Below are positions 9,052-17,328 of a stretch of DNA of 64,000 nucleotides, one piece after another; the first letter of the stretch is position 1; each line of letters starts with the position of its first letter. This stretch comes from Brevibacillus choshinensis. Lineage in GTDB: Bacteria; Bacillota; Bacilli; Brevibacillales; Brevibacillaceae. The stretch spans positions 2,889,001-2,953,000 of the forward strand of contig NZ_CP069127.1 in assembly GCF_016811915.1 (NCBI RefSeq), given 5' to 3'. The notes beneath the pieces are model-generated. The model was not told the DNA's origin and ran no database searches. It saw nothing but the letters and a program-made list of their open reading frames with translations. Both the position numbers and the translations under genes were made by a program.

Positions 9052-9148
9052 GTGTCGAATAAGAATTGGGGAATTTAGTTGACTGAGGCAACTTTACAGA
9101 TTATTCTCTACGTAACAACCATTTCTTCCACAGGCAGGGGATAATCTG

Positions 9149-10075
9149 ATGGAATTGATGCAAGCTGTAGAAAAAATCCGCAAGTTCAACCGGTATTACG
9201 CTAATCTGTTGGGCAAAATCGATCAGGAAATCTACCATAAGCCCTTTCCGTTGACAGAAGCTCGTGTCATCACAGAAATTTATGTTCGAAACGGCTGTAC
9301 TGCCACGGAGGTACGGGAGACGCTGGGGATTGATAAAGGCTATATGAGTCGAATCCTGCAGAGGTTTGAGGAAGATCATGTCATCAGGAAAGAGCGCAGA
9401 GCCGATGATCAGCGTCAATACGTGCTCTACCTGACGGAGGAGGGCAAAGAAATCTATCATCGACTGGCGGATGATGCGAACCGGGAAGTGGGGAAAATGA
9501 TACAACCCATTTCGAAATCAGATCAGGCAAAGCTTGTGACCTCCATGGAAACCATTGAATCCATTTTAGCATCGGAAGCGCCACCTGAAGTCATGATCCG
9601 ACCCTTTCGGCCAGGAGATGTAGGGTATGTAGGACACCTCCATGGCAAGCTCTACCGTACTACGTATCAATTTGGTCAGATGTTTGAATATTACGTCATG
9701 AAGGGCTTGACCGAGTTTATGCTGGATAACGCTGGAGGGAATCTCTGGATTGCAGAAGTGAACGGGCAATTGGTAGGGTCCATCGCCATTACGCGTTCTA
9801 CTGAACAAGTAGCTCAGCTGCGGTGGTTTGTGATTGATGAACAATTTCAAGGCCTCGGGATCGGAAAAAAGCTCATGGATACAGCAATCTCCTTTTGTGT
9901 TGAGCAGGGATATCGACACGTTTTCCTATGGACGGTAAACATTTTGGAGACTGCACGCTACCTTTATCGCAAATATAACTTTTCCATAACCGAAGAAAAA
10001 CTAAACGCGGAATGGACCAAAAGCACGATCATGGAGGAAAGATGGGACTTGGAGCTAACGAATCAGGAGGCATGA
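9149..10075 (+). CDS. MarR regulator fused to GNAT acetyltransferase
   Basis: A 308-residue two-domain protein. Residues about 1-145 are a MarR winged helix (TEARVITEIYVRNGCTATE, then IDKGYMSRILQRFEEDHVI and RRADDQRQYVLYLTEEG). Residues about 150-305 are a GNAT fold, with the acetyl-CoA loop region QFQGLGIGKKLMD. This fusion is widespread in Firmicutes and Actinobacteria, and its substrate is usually unknown. The gene stands alone, with no matching operator identified. Confidence 0.85.
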   Translation: MELMQAVEKIRKFNRYYANLLGKIDQEIYHKPFPLTEARVITEIYVRNGCTATEVRETLGIDKGYMSRILQRFEEDHVIRKERRADDQRQYVLYLTEEGKEIYHRLADDANREVGKMIQPISKSDQAKLVTSMETIESILASEAPPEVMIRPFRPGDVGYVGHLHGKLYRTTYQFGQMFEYYVMKGLTEFMLDNAGGNLWIAEVNGQLVGSIAITRSTEQVAQLRWFVIDEQFQGLGIGKKLMDTAISFCVEQGYRHVFLWTVNILETARYLYRKYNFSITEEKLNAEWTKSTIMEERWDLELTNQEA

Positions 10076-10132
10076 CCGCGCCCCCTTCCTTCCATATCGA
10101 TTCCCTCTAGCGAACAGGAGTGAAGTTCCTGC

Positions 10133-10945
10133 ATGTTTTTGATCGGTGAAGTATCGAAGTTGTTTCAAATCGACATCCGTACCTTGCGTTATTACGATGA
10201 CATTCATCTGTTAAAACCGGCTCATGTGGATGATCGAACAGGCTATCGGTATTACTCGATCGAGCAATTTGAGCAGCTGATCACGATTCTGTACCTCAAA
10301 GCGCTGAACATTCCATTGAAGCAGGTGAAGCAGTTTTTGGAGAATCGAGACATTGATCATATCTTGCAGCTCTTGGAAGAACAGCAGAAAGAGACGGAAA
10401 AACGAATCAGTGAGTTTACGCAAATACAGAAGAAAATTACTAGCCGGATTCATCAAATCGTGGATGCGACGAATGAACAAGAGCTGGACAAGATTCGCGA
10501 AGTGGAACTCCCTGAGAGAACGATCGTCTGGCTGAAGCAAAAAATACAAAAGACCGACAACCTGGAGATGTCGATTCGGCTATTGGAGAACAGCACGCAT
10601 ATGAAGTCGACGATATTTTTGGGGAAAGTCGGGCTGTCGATCGCGATGGAGAATGTAAAGCAACGGAGCTTTGATGAGTATGACTCCATCTTTGTCATCG
10701 TTGAGAATGAAAGCTTCCATGTCAATGAGGCGAATGAAAAGATCCTTCCGAGGGACAGGTACGTGACCATTCGTTTTGCGGGAACTCACGTCGATGCTTC
10801 TCCCTATTACGAAAAGCTGATGGATTACATCGAAGAGAAGGGATATGAAATCGTAGAGGACGCCTTGGAAATTACCTTGATCGACTATGGACTGACCAAT
10901 GATCGAAGCAAATTCGTAACCGAGATTCAGCTGTTGGCAAAATAG
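10133..10945 (+). CDS. MerR-family regulator with GyrI-like effector domain (BmrR type)
   Basis: A 270-residue protein. The MerR helix-turn-helix occupies residues 1-70 (FLIGEVSKLFQIDIRTLRYYDD and TGYRYYSIEQFEQL). A long coiled-coil linker follows at about 75-125. The C-terminal half resembles the GyrI/BmrR multidrug-binding domain. Such regulators sense hydrophobic or cationic compounds and activate efflux pumps by twisting a promoter. No pump gene is directly next to it. A GNAACAGGAGTG-type site precedes the ATG. Confidence 0.83.
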   Translation: MFLIGEVSKLFQIDIRTLRYYDDIHLLKPAHVDDRTGYRYYSIEQFEQLITILYLKALNIPLKQVKQFLENRDIDHILQLLEEQQKETEKRISEFTQIQKKITSRIHQIVDATNEQELDKIREVELPERTIVWLKQKIQKTDNLEMSIRLLENSTHMKSTIFLGKVGLSIAMENVKQRSFDEYDSIFVIVENESFHVNEANEKILPRDRYVTIRFAGTHVDASPYYEKLMDYIEEKGYEIVEDALEITLIDYGLTNDRSKFVTEIQLLAK

Positions 10946-11003
10946 ATAGCTTGAAAGATCAACCGCCGAGCAATGCCTTGGACAGCTTTAGCGGTGAATG
11001 AGA

Positions 11004-11032
11004 ACCGATATGCGAAAGCGTGTCGGTTTTTT
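11004..11032 (+). terminator. Rho-independent terminator of the MerR gene
   Basis: A 10-bp stem (11004-11013 with 11018-11027) closed by a GAAA tetraloop and followed by six T residues. The stem includes three T-G pairs. Confidence 0.85.
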
Positions 11033-11201
11033 GCTGTACACGGCAGGAGATTTTTAGCGAGTCTGAGGTGAATTCCGACTAAAGTTGGACACAAAAATCA
11101 TACTTAGGATAACGTTTGATTTCAAACCCGAGCCGTTTCCATCCTTTCCCATCATTCATGTACCTTTAGAGTAACAAATATTTGAAAAATGGGGTACGTA
11201 C

Positions 11202-12086
11202 ATGAAAGCCGAGATTGGAAAGAGGAATCATTCATCGACTGCTTTTTTTGAAGGGGAGAAATGGCTGGTCATCACGGGCTTGCTAGGTTTTTGTTTGGCT
11301 GCCGTATGCGGAGTCTGGGTAATGATGCACGGGGCGCAGGTTCTTCCAAAAGGGGATGTCCTGAAAGCCTTTTCATTTAATGCGGCACTGGGTATGTTTC
11401 TGTTGTCCACAGCAGCTATCATGCCGCTTTCCGCCCTAGGTTCGAATAGTAGGGCGGTGTTTCGGTGGACTTATATCACGCTTGCGCTTTATTCGTACGC
11501 TGCGGAAACCGTTCAAAATTTTCGAGGGGTGGATCCCCGGTTCGTGAAAGGCGGGACTCCTTTTGATATCTGGGTGGGCTCGATTTTTACGTTTGTCGCC
11601 TTGCTGCTGGTCCTCTTTTATTTATTTGCGGCGATTTCCTTTTTCCGTCGAAGGGCATACCAGCTTCGGCCTGAACTGGTGGTGGGAATTCGCTATGCCA
11701 TGCTTGCCGTGATCCTCTCCTTTGCAGCTGGGATCTGGATCTCATTTAATGCGGGACGCTATGTCGGAATGCATGGAAACATCATCTGGCTCCACGGGCT
11801 TGGTTTCCACGCCCTGCAAGTCGTCCCCCTTATCGCATGGCTGTGCGAACGAACAAGGCAGCTGACAGCGGTACGCAAACGACTGATTCATGTGACAGGG
11901 ATTGCGTACTTGATGGGACTGCTGGCAGTCGGATGGCAAACCTACCTCGGCTTGCCTGTCTTGACTTTATCTGTACTGCCCATCCTCGCGTCTATCTGTT
12001 TTTTAGTTACGGTAGCTGCTGGCATCTGGCTGTTGTGGCAGTGGAAAGACCGAACTCCAATCATTCTGGAACAAACAAATGATTGA
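11202..12086 (+). CDS. Polytopic membrane protein of unknown function
   Basis: A 294-residue protein with about eight predicted membrane helices, beginning after a polar N-terminus (first helix about residues 24-45). One helix region carries several histidines (HGNIIWLHGLGFHALQ, about residues 190-205), spaced as heme ligands sometimes are; heme binding is only a guess. I do not recognise the family. A perfect hairpin follows the stop codon, and the next gene begins 81 bp downstream. Confidence 0.7.
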   Translation: MKAEIGKRNHSSTAFFEGEKWLVITGLLGFCLAAVCGVWVMMHGAQVLPKGDVLKAFSFNAALGMFLLSTAAIMPLSALGSNSRAVFRWTYITLALYSYAAETVQNFRGVDPRFVKGGTPFDIWVGSIFTFVALLLVLFYLFAAISFFRRRAYQLRPELVVGIRYAMLAVILSFAAGIWISFNAGRYVGMHGNIIWLHGLGFHALQVVPLIAWLCERTRQLTAVRKRLIHVTGIAYLMGLLAVGWQTYLGLPVLTLSVLPILASICFLVTVAAGIWLLWQWKDRTPIILEQTND

Positions 12087-12105
12087 GAATGAAAAGTCAT
12101 AATTG

Positions 12106-12136
12106 ACCCTCCAGCTGCTGGAGGGTTTATTCTTTT
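12106..12136 (+). terminator. Hairpin terminator after the membrane protein gene
   Basis: ACCCTCCAGC and GCTGGAGGGT form a perfect inverted repeat at 12106-12126, followed by TTATTCTTTT. The T-run is broken, so read-through into the DUF554 gene is possible. Confidence 0.65.
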
Positions 12137-12167
12137 CCCAAAGATTCGAGAGGGAGAGGATTTTGGC

Positions 12168-12851
12168 GTGTTGGGAACGATCGTGAATGTCGCGTTGATT
12201 ATCATGGGAAGCATCATCGGCAGTGTGTTCAAGAGGGGGATGAAAGACGCGTATCAGGATATTTTGATGCAAGGAATGGGACTGGCCGTGACGGCGCTTG
12301 GGGTCTACGCGATTTCAAAGCACATGCCAAAAAGCCAGTATCCGGTCCTGTTTATCGTCAGCCTGGCTTTAGGTGGAGTCATAGGTGAAAAGCTGAACAT
12401 GGAGGAGCGCTTCAAAACACTGGTTTCCAAAATTTCCAAAGGGAATCTGGCGGAGGGGCTATCCACTGCGGTGCTGCTATTTTGCATTGGCACCCTGTCC
12501 ATTGTGGGACCCATAGAGAGTGCGTTGAATGGAAACCAAACCTATTTGTTCACCAATGCCATCCTGGATTTCGTGACCTCCATTGTGCTTGCAGCCAGCT
12601 TTGGGATTGGAATAGCCCTATCCGCCATTGTCCTGTTTTGCTGGCAAGGCTTTTTATTCGTCTCAGCGGGAGCTGTTGCCAGTCATATCCCTCCCGAGCT
12701 CTTGACGGAAATATCCGTTATCGGAGGCGTTTTGATTCTCAGCTCTGGTCTGAGCATTCTCGGGTTAAAGAAGTTCCGGACGATGAATCTGATTCCCGCG
12801 CTTCTGATCCCGGTGCTATATTTGTCGGTGAAGAGCTGGATCGGATTTTAA
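12168..12851 (+). CDS. DUF554 family membrane protein (YdfK-like)
   Basis: A 227-residue, seven-helix protein with the DUF554 pattern: an N-terminal GTIVNVALIIMGSIIGS segment, then LALGGVIGE, FCIGTLSIVGPIESALNG and LKKFRTMNLIPALLIPV at the C-terminus. Bacillus subtilis YdfK and YqgA-type proteins belong here; their transport function is unknown. The start is GTG at 12168 behind GAGAGGGAGAGGA. Its terminator lies 9 bp after the stop codon. Confidence 0.85.
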   Translation: MLGTIVNVALIIMGSIIGSVFKRGMKDAYQDILMQGMGLAVTALGVYAISKHMPKSQYPVLFIVSLALGGVIGEKLNMEERFKTLVSKISKGNLAEGLSTAVLLFCIGTLSIVGPIESALNGNQTYLFTNAILDFVTSIVLAASFGIGIALSAIVLFCWQGFLFVSAGAVASHIPPELLTEISVIGGVLILSSGLSILGLKKFRTMNLIPALLIPVLYLSVKSWIGF

Positions 12852-12859
12852 ACGGTAAA

Positions 12860-12886
12860 GGTACTGTCCACGGGCAGTACCTTTTT
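12860..12886 (+). terminator. Rho-independent terminator of the DUF554 gene
   Basis: GGTACTG (12860-12866) pairs with CAGTACC (12875-12881), followed by five T residues. It lies between convergent genes and may serve both weakly. Confidence 0.75.
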
Positions 12887-12900
12887 CGCTCTTTCGGTAT

Positions 12901-14199
12901 TCAATTTTTGGAGCGCGCATCTAATTGCGTCCAATTCTTGTAATCGTGTATGGCAAAGCCTGCAAAGCTAGGATAATGGGACAGCTTTTCCTTGGCGATC
13001 GCCATCTGTTCCTTCATCGCTTTTATACCAGTAGTGTAAAACGTCGTGAAGTCGCCTTCCGAGCTGGGGGCTGTTTCGACGGCGAACACGGCTTGCTTTT
13101 TTAGCGTGCTAGCTTCTCGGGCGATCGCGTGTGCATTGGCGACGATGCCGTCATTGCCTAGCGCAGCATTTCGATAGTCCATGATGACGACAGCATCTGC
13201 TTTCTCGAGCATCCAGGCGCTCAAGCTGTATGTGGAATCTGGCACCTTGATCATAGGCAGCCAAAAAGGAACGTCAAATGTCAGTTTTAATCCGCTTCCT
13301 TTCGTCTTCTGCTCGATCAAACGGATATTGTCCATCCAATTTTCGATCACTTGCCTGTTCTCGGTCTTCCACTCGGGTAAAAGATAAGGCTCAATATCAA
13401 AATGCAGCCCGGAAAACCTTTCAGATGGATCAACCGTCGCATTGTACGTGCTCACCCAGTCAATAAATGCCTCGATATTCACCTGCTGGGAGGGATACGC
13501 CCATTGGGGACGGCCGGCCAATGCTTCCACACGAATCTGGTGATCCCTGGCCGTTTTGATAAATTTCCGGTAGACGTCCACAGGGATGTCGCGGTCGAAT
13601 TGAAGGTAAATCGTGGTCAATTGGTTATCACGCGCAAATTTCAAAAGGTTTTCTTGATCTGTCCGGATGAGGGGGGTATCCCAAATCCAAGTGCTTCTCT
13701 GCAACGTACGCACGTCCTCGTTGCCTGCAGCCGGGGCAGGCGGCGGTATCACTTTCGAATGTCCGGGAGTCGTCACGACTATCAGATTTCGCTCATCGAT
13801 CCAATCGATCTTCGCATCAAACACTTCACTGATGAAGCGAAGCGGGATCATCGTGCGGCCCTCCGTGATCACGGCAGGCGTATCGAAGGGGATTGACTTC
13901 CCATTTACCAGTGCGCTGTTTTGGCCGATAGTCAAGACGATCTTTTCCGTTTTGTTTGACAGAGTCACTTGGTTTGTCTGACCATTCCATTGGACGAGAA
14001 GACCAAGCTCCTCGGCTACAAATCGTGCAGGGACAAGCGTGCGTCCCGTCTTCTCATCGATATAAGGAGAGGCATCCGGAAAGGCGACATATTGTCCATT
14101 CACCGCAACCTGGACGGGCGTTGCGGCTGCGAGTACCGGTATCGTCTGAGTGGTGCCGAGAAGGCCAGCCAGTAAAACAGCGCCAACTATTTTTTTCAT
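12901..14199 (-). CDS. Secreted copper-amine-oxidase N-domain protein with TIM-barrel-like C-terminus
   Basis: A 432-residue secreted protein. The start is set at the ATG at 14199, because MKKIVGAVLLAGLLGTTQT is a clear signal peptide and GGGAAAA precedes it; upstream frame extension is spurious. Residues about 30-145 are the copper amine oxidase N-terminal-like domain, with the repeats GRTLVPARFVAEELG and GRTMIPLRFISEVF. This is a wall-surface module common in Paenibacillaceae. The remainder resembles a glycoside-hydrolase-like barrel, with LHFDIEPYLLPEW a possible catalytic strand. The substrate is unknown. Confidence 0.8.
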   Translation of the reverse strand: MKKIVGAVLLAGLLGTTQTIPVLAAATPVQVAVNGQYVAFPDASPYIDEKTGRTLVPARFVAEELGLLVQWNGQTNQVTLSNKTEKIVLTIGQNSALVNGKSIPFDTPAVITEGRTMIPLRFISEVFDAKIDWIDERNLIVVTTPGHSKVIPPPAPAAGNEDVRTLQRSTWIWDTPLIRTDQENLLKFARDNQLTTIYLQFDRDIPVDVYRKFIKTARDHQIRVEALAGRPQWAYPSQQVNIEAFIDWVSTYNATVDPSERFSGLHFDIEPYLLPEWKTENRQVIENWMDNIRLIEQKTKGSGLKLTFDVPFWLPMIKVPDSTYSLSAWMLEKADAVVIMDYRNAALGNDGIVANAHAIAREASTLKKQAVFAVETAPSSEGDFTTFYTTGIKAMKEQMAIAKEKLSHYPSFAGFAIHDYKNWTQLDARSKN

Positions 14200-14549
14200 C
14201 GTATTTTCCCTATAGCTTTCATTTACTTTTGCAAGGCGTTGCCACTCTATTTTACTATAGGAATCCTTTCCCATCCTGATCAGAAGGTTGGATAGAGGCG
14301 GGCCTCATCCATGAAAAAATTCCTGGGTAGGAATACATCCACTGCCCCCGACCTCCATCTCCGAACAGTCTAGGGCGACTGCCCTAGGTTGCGCACCCCA
14401 TCAGGAGCGGATACTGGCAAGTTCTTGACCAGGATGATTCCAAAGGTAAAAATATACAGTATATTCATCTTCTTCGACATTGGCTAGAAAATTCAGATCA
14501 TTGACTTGCAAAGAACAGGGTGAGAATACCAGAAAGAGAGGAATCCAAA
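14200..14549. other. Intergenic region with two palindromes
   Basis: A 350-bp region between divergent genes. It has CTAGGGC-GACT-GCCCTAG at 14370-14387, with no T-run, and the operator-like AATATAC-A-GTATATT at 14451-14465. I cannot assign either to a regulator. No gene is supported. Confidence 0.5.
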
Positions 14550-15728
14550 TTGAATCATTGCACGTTGTACGCATCCGTTCAGGAGCATCAGAAAATCCTC
14601 GACGCGATTCAGGAGATTTTTCTTGATCAAGATATCGTGAGCAGCGCTGAAGGTCGGACCGTTACAGTTTCGGATAAAAAGTGGTTTAGCAAAAATACTG
14701 TGACGTTCAATCTTATGCGAGAAGAACGGGATGCGAAAGACTTCCAACCGATGAAAAAAGAGATGTTTGCCTTCTTTGCCCAGATTGAAACGAGACACGA
14801 ACAAGTCAAGCAGAAGCTGCTGCTTCAAATCTCGGCTCTAAACGTGGCGGTCGGGATCGTGTCGAACAAGGAAATCAATCAGGCGACGCTTCAAAGCATC
14901 CTGAAAATCGCAGCAAAAGTGCACGGCATCGTATTTCTGCCGAGCGGGGATATGCTGGATCAGTCGGGCCGGCTCATTTTGAATCCAGCAGGTGAATCCG
15001 AGTTGGAAGATTTTCAGGTAACGGTAAGCGCGGATTTGATAGATGGCCACATTCGGCCAACGAAGTTGGGGGAAGAGCGAAAAGAGCGAAGCATGAAGCT
15101 GCTGGATGAACAGGGTATTCCCTACATTCGGCATCTTCCTGTGATCGAGGGAGACGAGGAGACGGTCATTCGAAGCAAGGAAGAGATCGTCCAGAGAGCC
15201 ATTGCGCTGTGCTTGATCGCCGTCTATGCGGGAGGCATCGCTGAAAATGGAGAAGTGCGTAAGGAGCGGGAATTCATAGAGGAAATCATTCAACAGTATG
15301 GAGCAGGCACATTCTTTACAGAAAAAGAAAGAAACTTCCTCGATGATCCCGAGCCTGCCCAGACAAATACGATCCAGATGGTATGGATGTACGAATGCTA
15401 CTGGGTGCTCCTGTGGGCTCTCGGCTACAAGGAAGAACTCGAGTTTCCCGGGCAAATCTGCGATGTGAGCGTGGCTATCGATGTTCTGCGCAGTGCTGGC
15501 GATTATGATACCTTTTGCCAGCATGCAGTCGTTCGGAGCAAGGCGGAAATCCTGGATCAGGCAGATCTGATCTACCGCTATGATTGGGCATGCGTGGACG
15601 CCAGAATCCATAATCGCACGGTTGCCGGAGGTTTGGACAGCGGGGTCGTCATGGAAAGGCACCGGGCATTGAATTGGCTCTTCCGGTTTATGGGGGACGA
15701 CTGGGATCATGTACAGATTCATACGTAG
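14550..15728 (+). CDS. DUF4272 domain protein
   Basis: A protein of 392 residues if the TTG at 14550 is used; it has GAGAGG about seven bases upstream. A GTG at 14520 would add ten residues but has a poor binding site. The C-terminal two thirds matches DUF4272, with KERSMKLLDEQGIPYIRHLPV, RAIALCLIAVYAGG and ECYWVLLWALGY. The domain is common in Bacilli, with no known activity. No signal peptide or membrane helix is seen. It ends at a strong terminator shared with the convergent HU gene. Confidence 0.78.
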   Translation: MNHCTLYASVQEHQKILDAIQEIFLDQDIVSSAEGRTVTVSDKKWFSKNTVTFNLMREERDAKDFQPMKKEMFAFFAQIETRHEQVKQKLLLQISALNVAVGIVSNKEINQATLQSILKIAAKVHGIVFLPSGDMLDQSGRLILNPAGESELEDFQVTVSADLIDGHIRPTKLGEERKERSMKLLDEQGIPYIRHLPVIEGDEETVIRSKEEIVQRAIALCLIAVYAGGIAENGEVRKEREFIEEIIQQYGAGTFFTEKERNFLDDPEPAQTNTIQMVWMYECYWVLLWALGYKEELEFPGQICDVSVAIDVLRSAGDYDTFCQHAVVRSKAEILDQADLIYRYDWACVDARIHNRTVAGGLDSGVVMERHRALNWLFRFMGDDWDHVQIHT

Positions 15729-15745
15729 CGATTAGGAATCAAAAA

Positions 15746-15771
15746 GAAAACGCCCTTGTATGGGCGTTTTC
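15746..15771 (+). terminator. Bidirectional terminator between the DUF4272 and HU genes
   Basis: GAAAACGCCC (15746-15755) pairs with GGGCGTTTTC (15762-15771), with A- and T-rich flanks on both sides. It lies 18 bp after the DUF4272 stop and 35 bp after the HU stop on the other strand. Confidence 0.85.
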
Positions 15772-15805
15772 TTGCGTAAAGCTTTCAGCTATGTATAGAG
15801 GTAGC

Positions 15806-16078
15806 TTATTTTACGATATCTTTCAATTCTTTTCCTGGTTTGAACGCAGGGAGCTTGCTGGATGCAATCTCAATCTCTTCACCGGTTTGCGGGTTACGGC
15901 CTTTGCGGGCTGCACGCTCGCGAACTTCGAAGTTACCGAAGCCGATGAGGGATACTTTTTCACCGTTTTGGAGGGAGTTTGCGATCGCGTCCAAAATCGC
16001 GTCTACTGCTTTTGTGGAATCTTTTTTCGTGAGCTCTGTCATTTCTGCTACTTTTGCGATCAGTTCAGTCTTATTCAT
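15806..16078 (-). CDS. hup: HU family DNA-binding protein
   Basis: A 90-residue protein, the standard HU length. It shows the dimerisation helices [13 protein letters not shown], then [20 protein letters not shown] and the DNA-clasp arm [10 protein letters not shown], and ends [13 protein letters not shown] bends DNA and compacts the nucleoid. GAAAGGATG precedes the start. The decayed HU fragment near 48.5 kb suggests the genome carried at least one further copy. Confidence 0.95.
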   Translation of the reverse strand: MNKTELIAKVAEMTELTKKDSTKAVDAILDAIANSLQNGEKVSLIGFGNFEVRERAARKGRNPQTGEEIEIASSKLPAFKPGKELKDIVK

Positions 16079-16257
16079 AGAATCAACATCCTTTCAATTG
16101 ATATAGAATACATATTACTGGTTTTCTATGAAAAATGGAAGAGTTTGAAGGGAACGTTTGTTTTCGCAACTGCTAAAAAGGAACTGCGAAGCCAAAATCA
16201 TATATTTTTGGCAGATTCCCATACTAATGTAGACTTTGCCCGAAGGAGGACCCATAC

Positions 16258-17124
16258 ATGCCTGCAGATTCAAAGAAACAGACGCTGCCCCCGCAGCATC
16301 AAAACCAGCAGCCGGGTAAGGAAAGCAAAATGACTCCGCTTCCCGAATCGGTCAAGCCGCACTATCTTGCAAGCGGAAAATTGCGAGGAAAAGCAGCAAT
16401 CATTACCGGTGGGGACAGTGGGATTGGGAAGGCAGCTGCCATTTGCTTTGCAAAAGAAGGAGCAGACGTCGCCATTGTATACCTAAGCGAAGAGGACGAT
16501 GCGAAGGAAACGCAAAAACTGATAGAAGCAGAGGGAGTAAGGTGCCTTCTCTTATCCGGTGATATCGGAGACGAAACCTTTTGTCATAACGTGGTGCAGC
16601 AGACCCTCGCATCCTTTGGGAAGCTGGACATTTTAGTAAACAATGCCGCGGAACAGCATCCCAAAAAGAATCTGGAGGACATTACGACCGAGCAGCTGCA
16701 TAAGACGTTTCAAACCAATTTCTTTTCCGTCTTTTATTTGACAAAGGCCGCGCTTCCTCATTTGCATAAAGGTGCATCCATCATCAATACCGCTTCTGTC
16801 GTCGCGTATGAAGGTCATAAAGAGTTACTTGATTATGCTTCGACAAAAGGAGCGATAGTTGCCTTTACGCGCTCACTCTCTTCAAATCTGGCGGAACGTG
16901 GGATACGGGTAAACGGGGTAGCTCCGGGACCGATCTGGACACCATTGATTCCATCCACATTTCTCGCGGATCAGGTCGCGACCTTTGGAAGCGATACCCC
17001 GATGAAACGTCCGGGACAGCCTGCAGAAGTGGGACCCGCCTATGTCTTCTTGGCCTCTGATGATGCCACTTACATAACGGGACAGGTCATCCATGTGAAT
17101 GGAGGCAGTATCGTAAACGGATGA
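16258..17124 (+). CDS. SDR-family oxidoreductase, general stress protein 39-like
   Basis: A 288-residue classical short-chain dehydrogenase with the N-terminal extension typical of Bacillus subtilis YdaD/YhxC-type proteins (KQTLPPQHQNQQPGKESKM). Motifs are the NAD-binding TGGDSGIGKA, NNAAEQHPK, the catalytic Tyr-Lys pair in YASTKGA, and PGPIWTPLIP. YdaD belongs to the sigma-B general stress regulon, but I see no convincing sigma-B promoter here. The GAAGGAGG site is strong. The substrate is unknown. Confidence 0.88.
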   Translation: MPADSKKQTLPPQHQNQQPGKESKMTPLPESVKPHYLASGKLRGKAAIITGGDSGIGKAAAICFAKEGADVAIVYLSEEDDAKETQKLIEAEGVRCLLLSGDIGDETFCHNVVQQTLASFGKLDILVNNAAEQHPKKNLEDITTEQLHKTFQTNFFSVFYLTKAALPHLHKGASIINTASVVAYEGHKELLDYASTKGAIVAFTRSLSSNLAERGIRVNGVAPGPIWTPLIPSTFLADQVATFGSDTPMKRPGQPAEVGPAYVFLASDDATYITGQVIHVNGGSIVNG

Positions 17125-17199
17125 CAATCTTGCGCCACACCTAGTATTGCACCTGACTCGGGTGCTTGTTCCACTTTGCACTCTCCTGCACTCCAATCC

Positions 17200-17228
17200 T
17201 TGACAAAAAATGGATCCGTCCCTATAGT
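17200..17228 (+). promoter_or_regulatory. Strong sigma-A promoter of the OYE reductase gene
   Basis: A perfect TTGACA (17200-17205), a 17-bp spacer and TATAGT (17223-17228). The predicted transcription start near 17235 leaves a leader of about 95 bases. Confidence 0.8.
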
Positions 17229-17240
17229 GTTTTTACGCGC

Positions 17241-17264
17241 ATGACTCTGTGATGAGTGAGTCAT
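17241..17264 (+). promoter_or_regulatory. Candidate operator downstream of the OYE promoter
   Basis: ATGACTC (17241-17247) and GAGTCAT (17258-17264) form a 7-bp inverted repeat with a 10-bp spacer, just after the predicted transcription start. A repressor bound here would block the strong promoter. The cognate regulator is unknown. Confidence 0.4.
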
Positions 17265-17328
17265 TTTGCCACGTATATTTCGGTATTTATATACATTCAA
17301 AACGATGGAGCATTGGGGGAGTAGCCGT

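Noticed and set aside
11114..11127. Palindrome GTTTGATTTCAAAC upstream of the membrane protein gene
   Set aside because: Short AT-rich palindromes arise by chance, and no regulator or promoter could be tied to it.
14838..15722. 294-codon open frame on the minus strand
   Set aside because: Antisense to the DUF4272 gene. It shows no start signal and no domain, and the plus-strand product is the conserved one.
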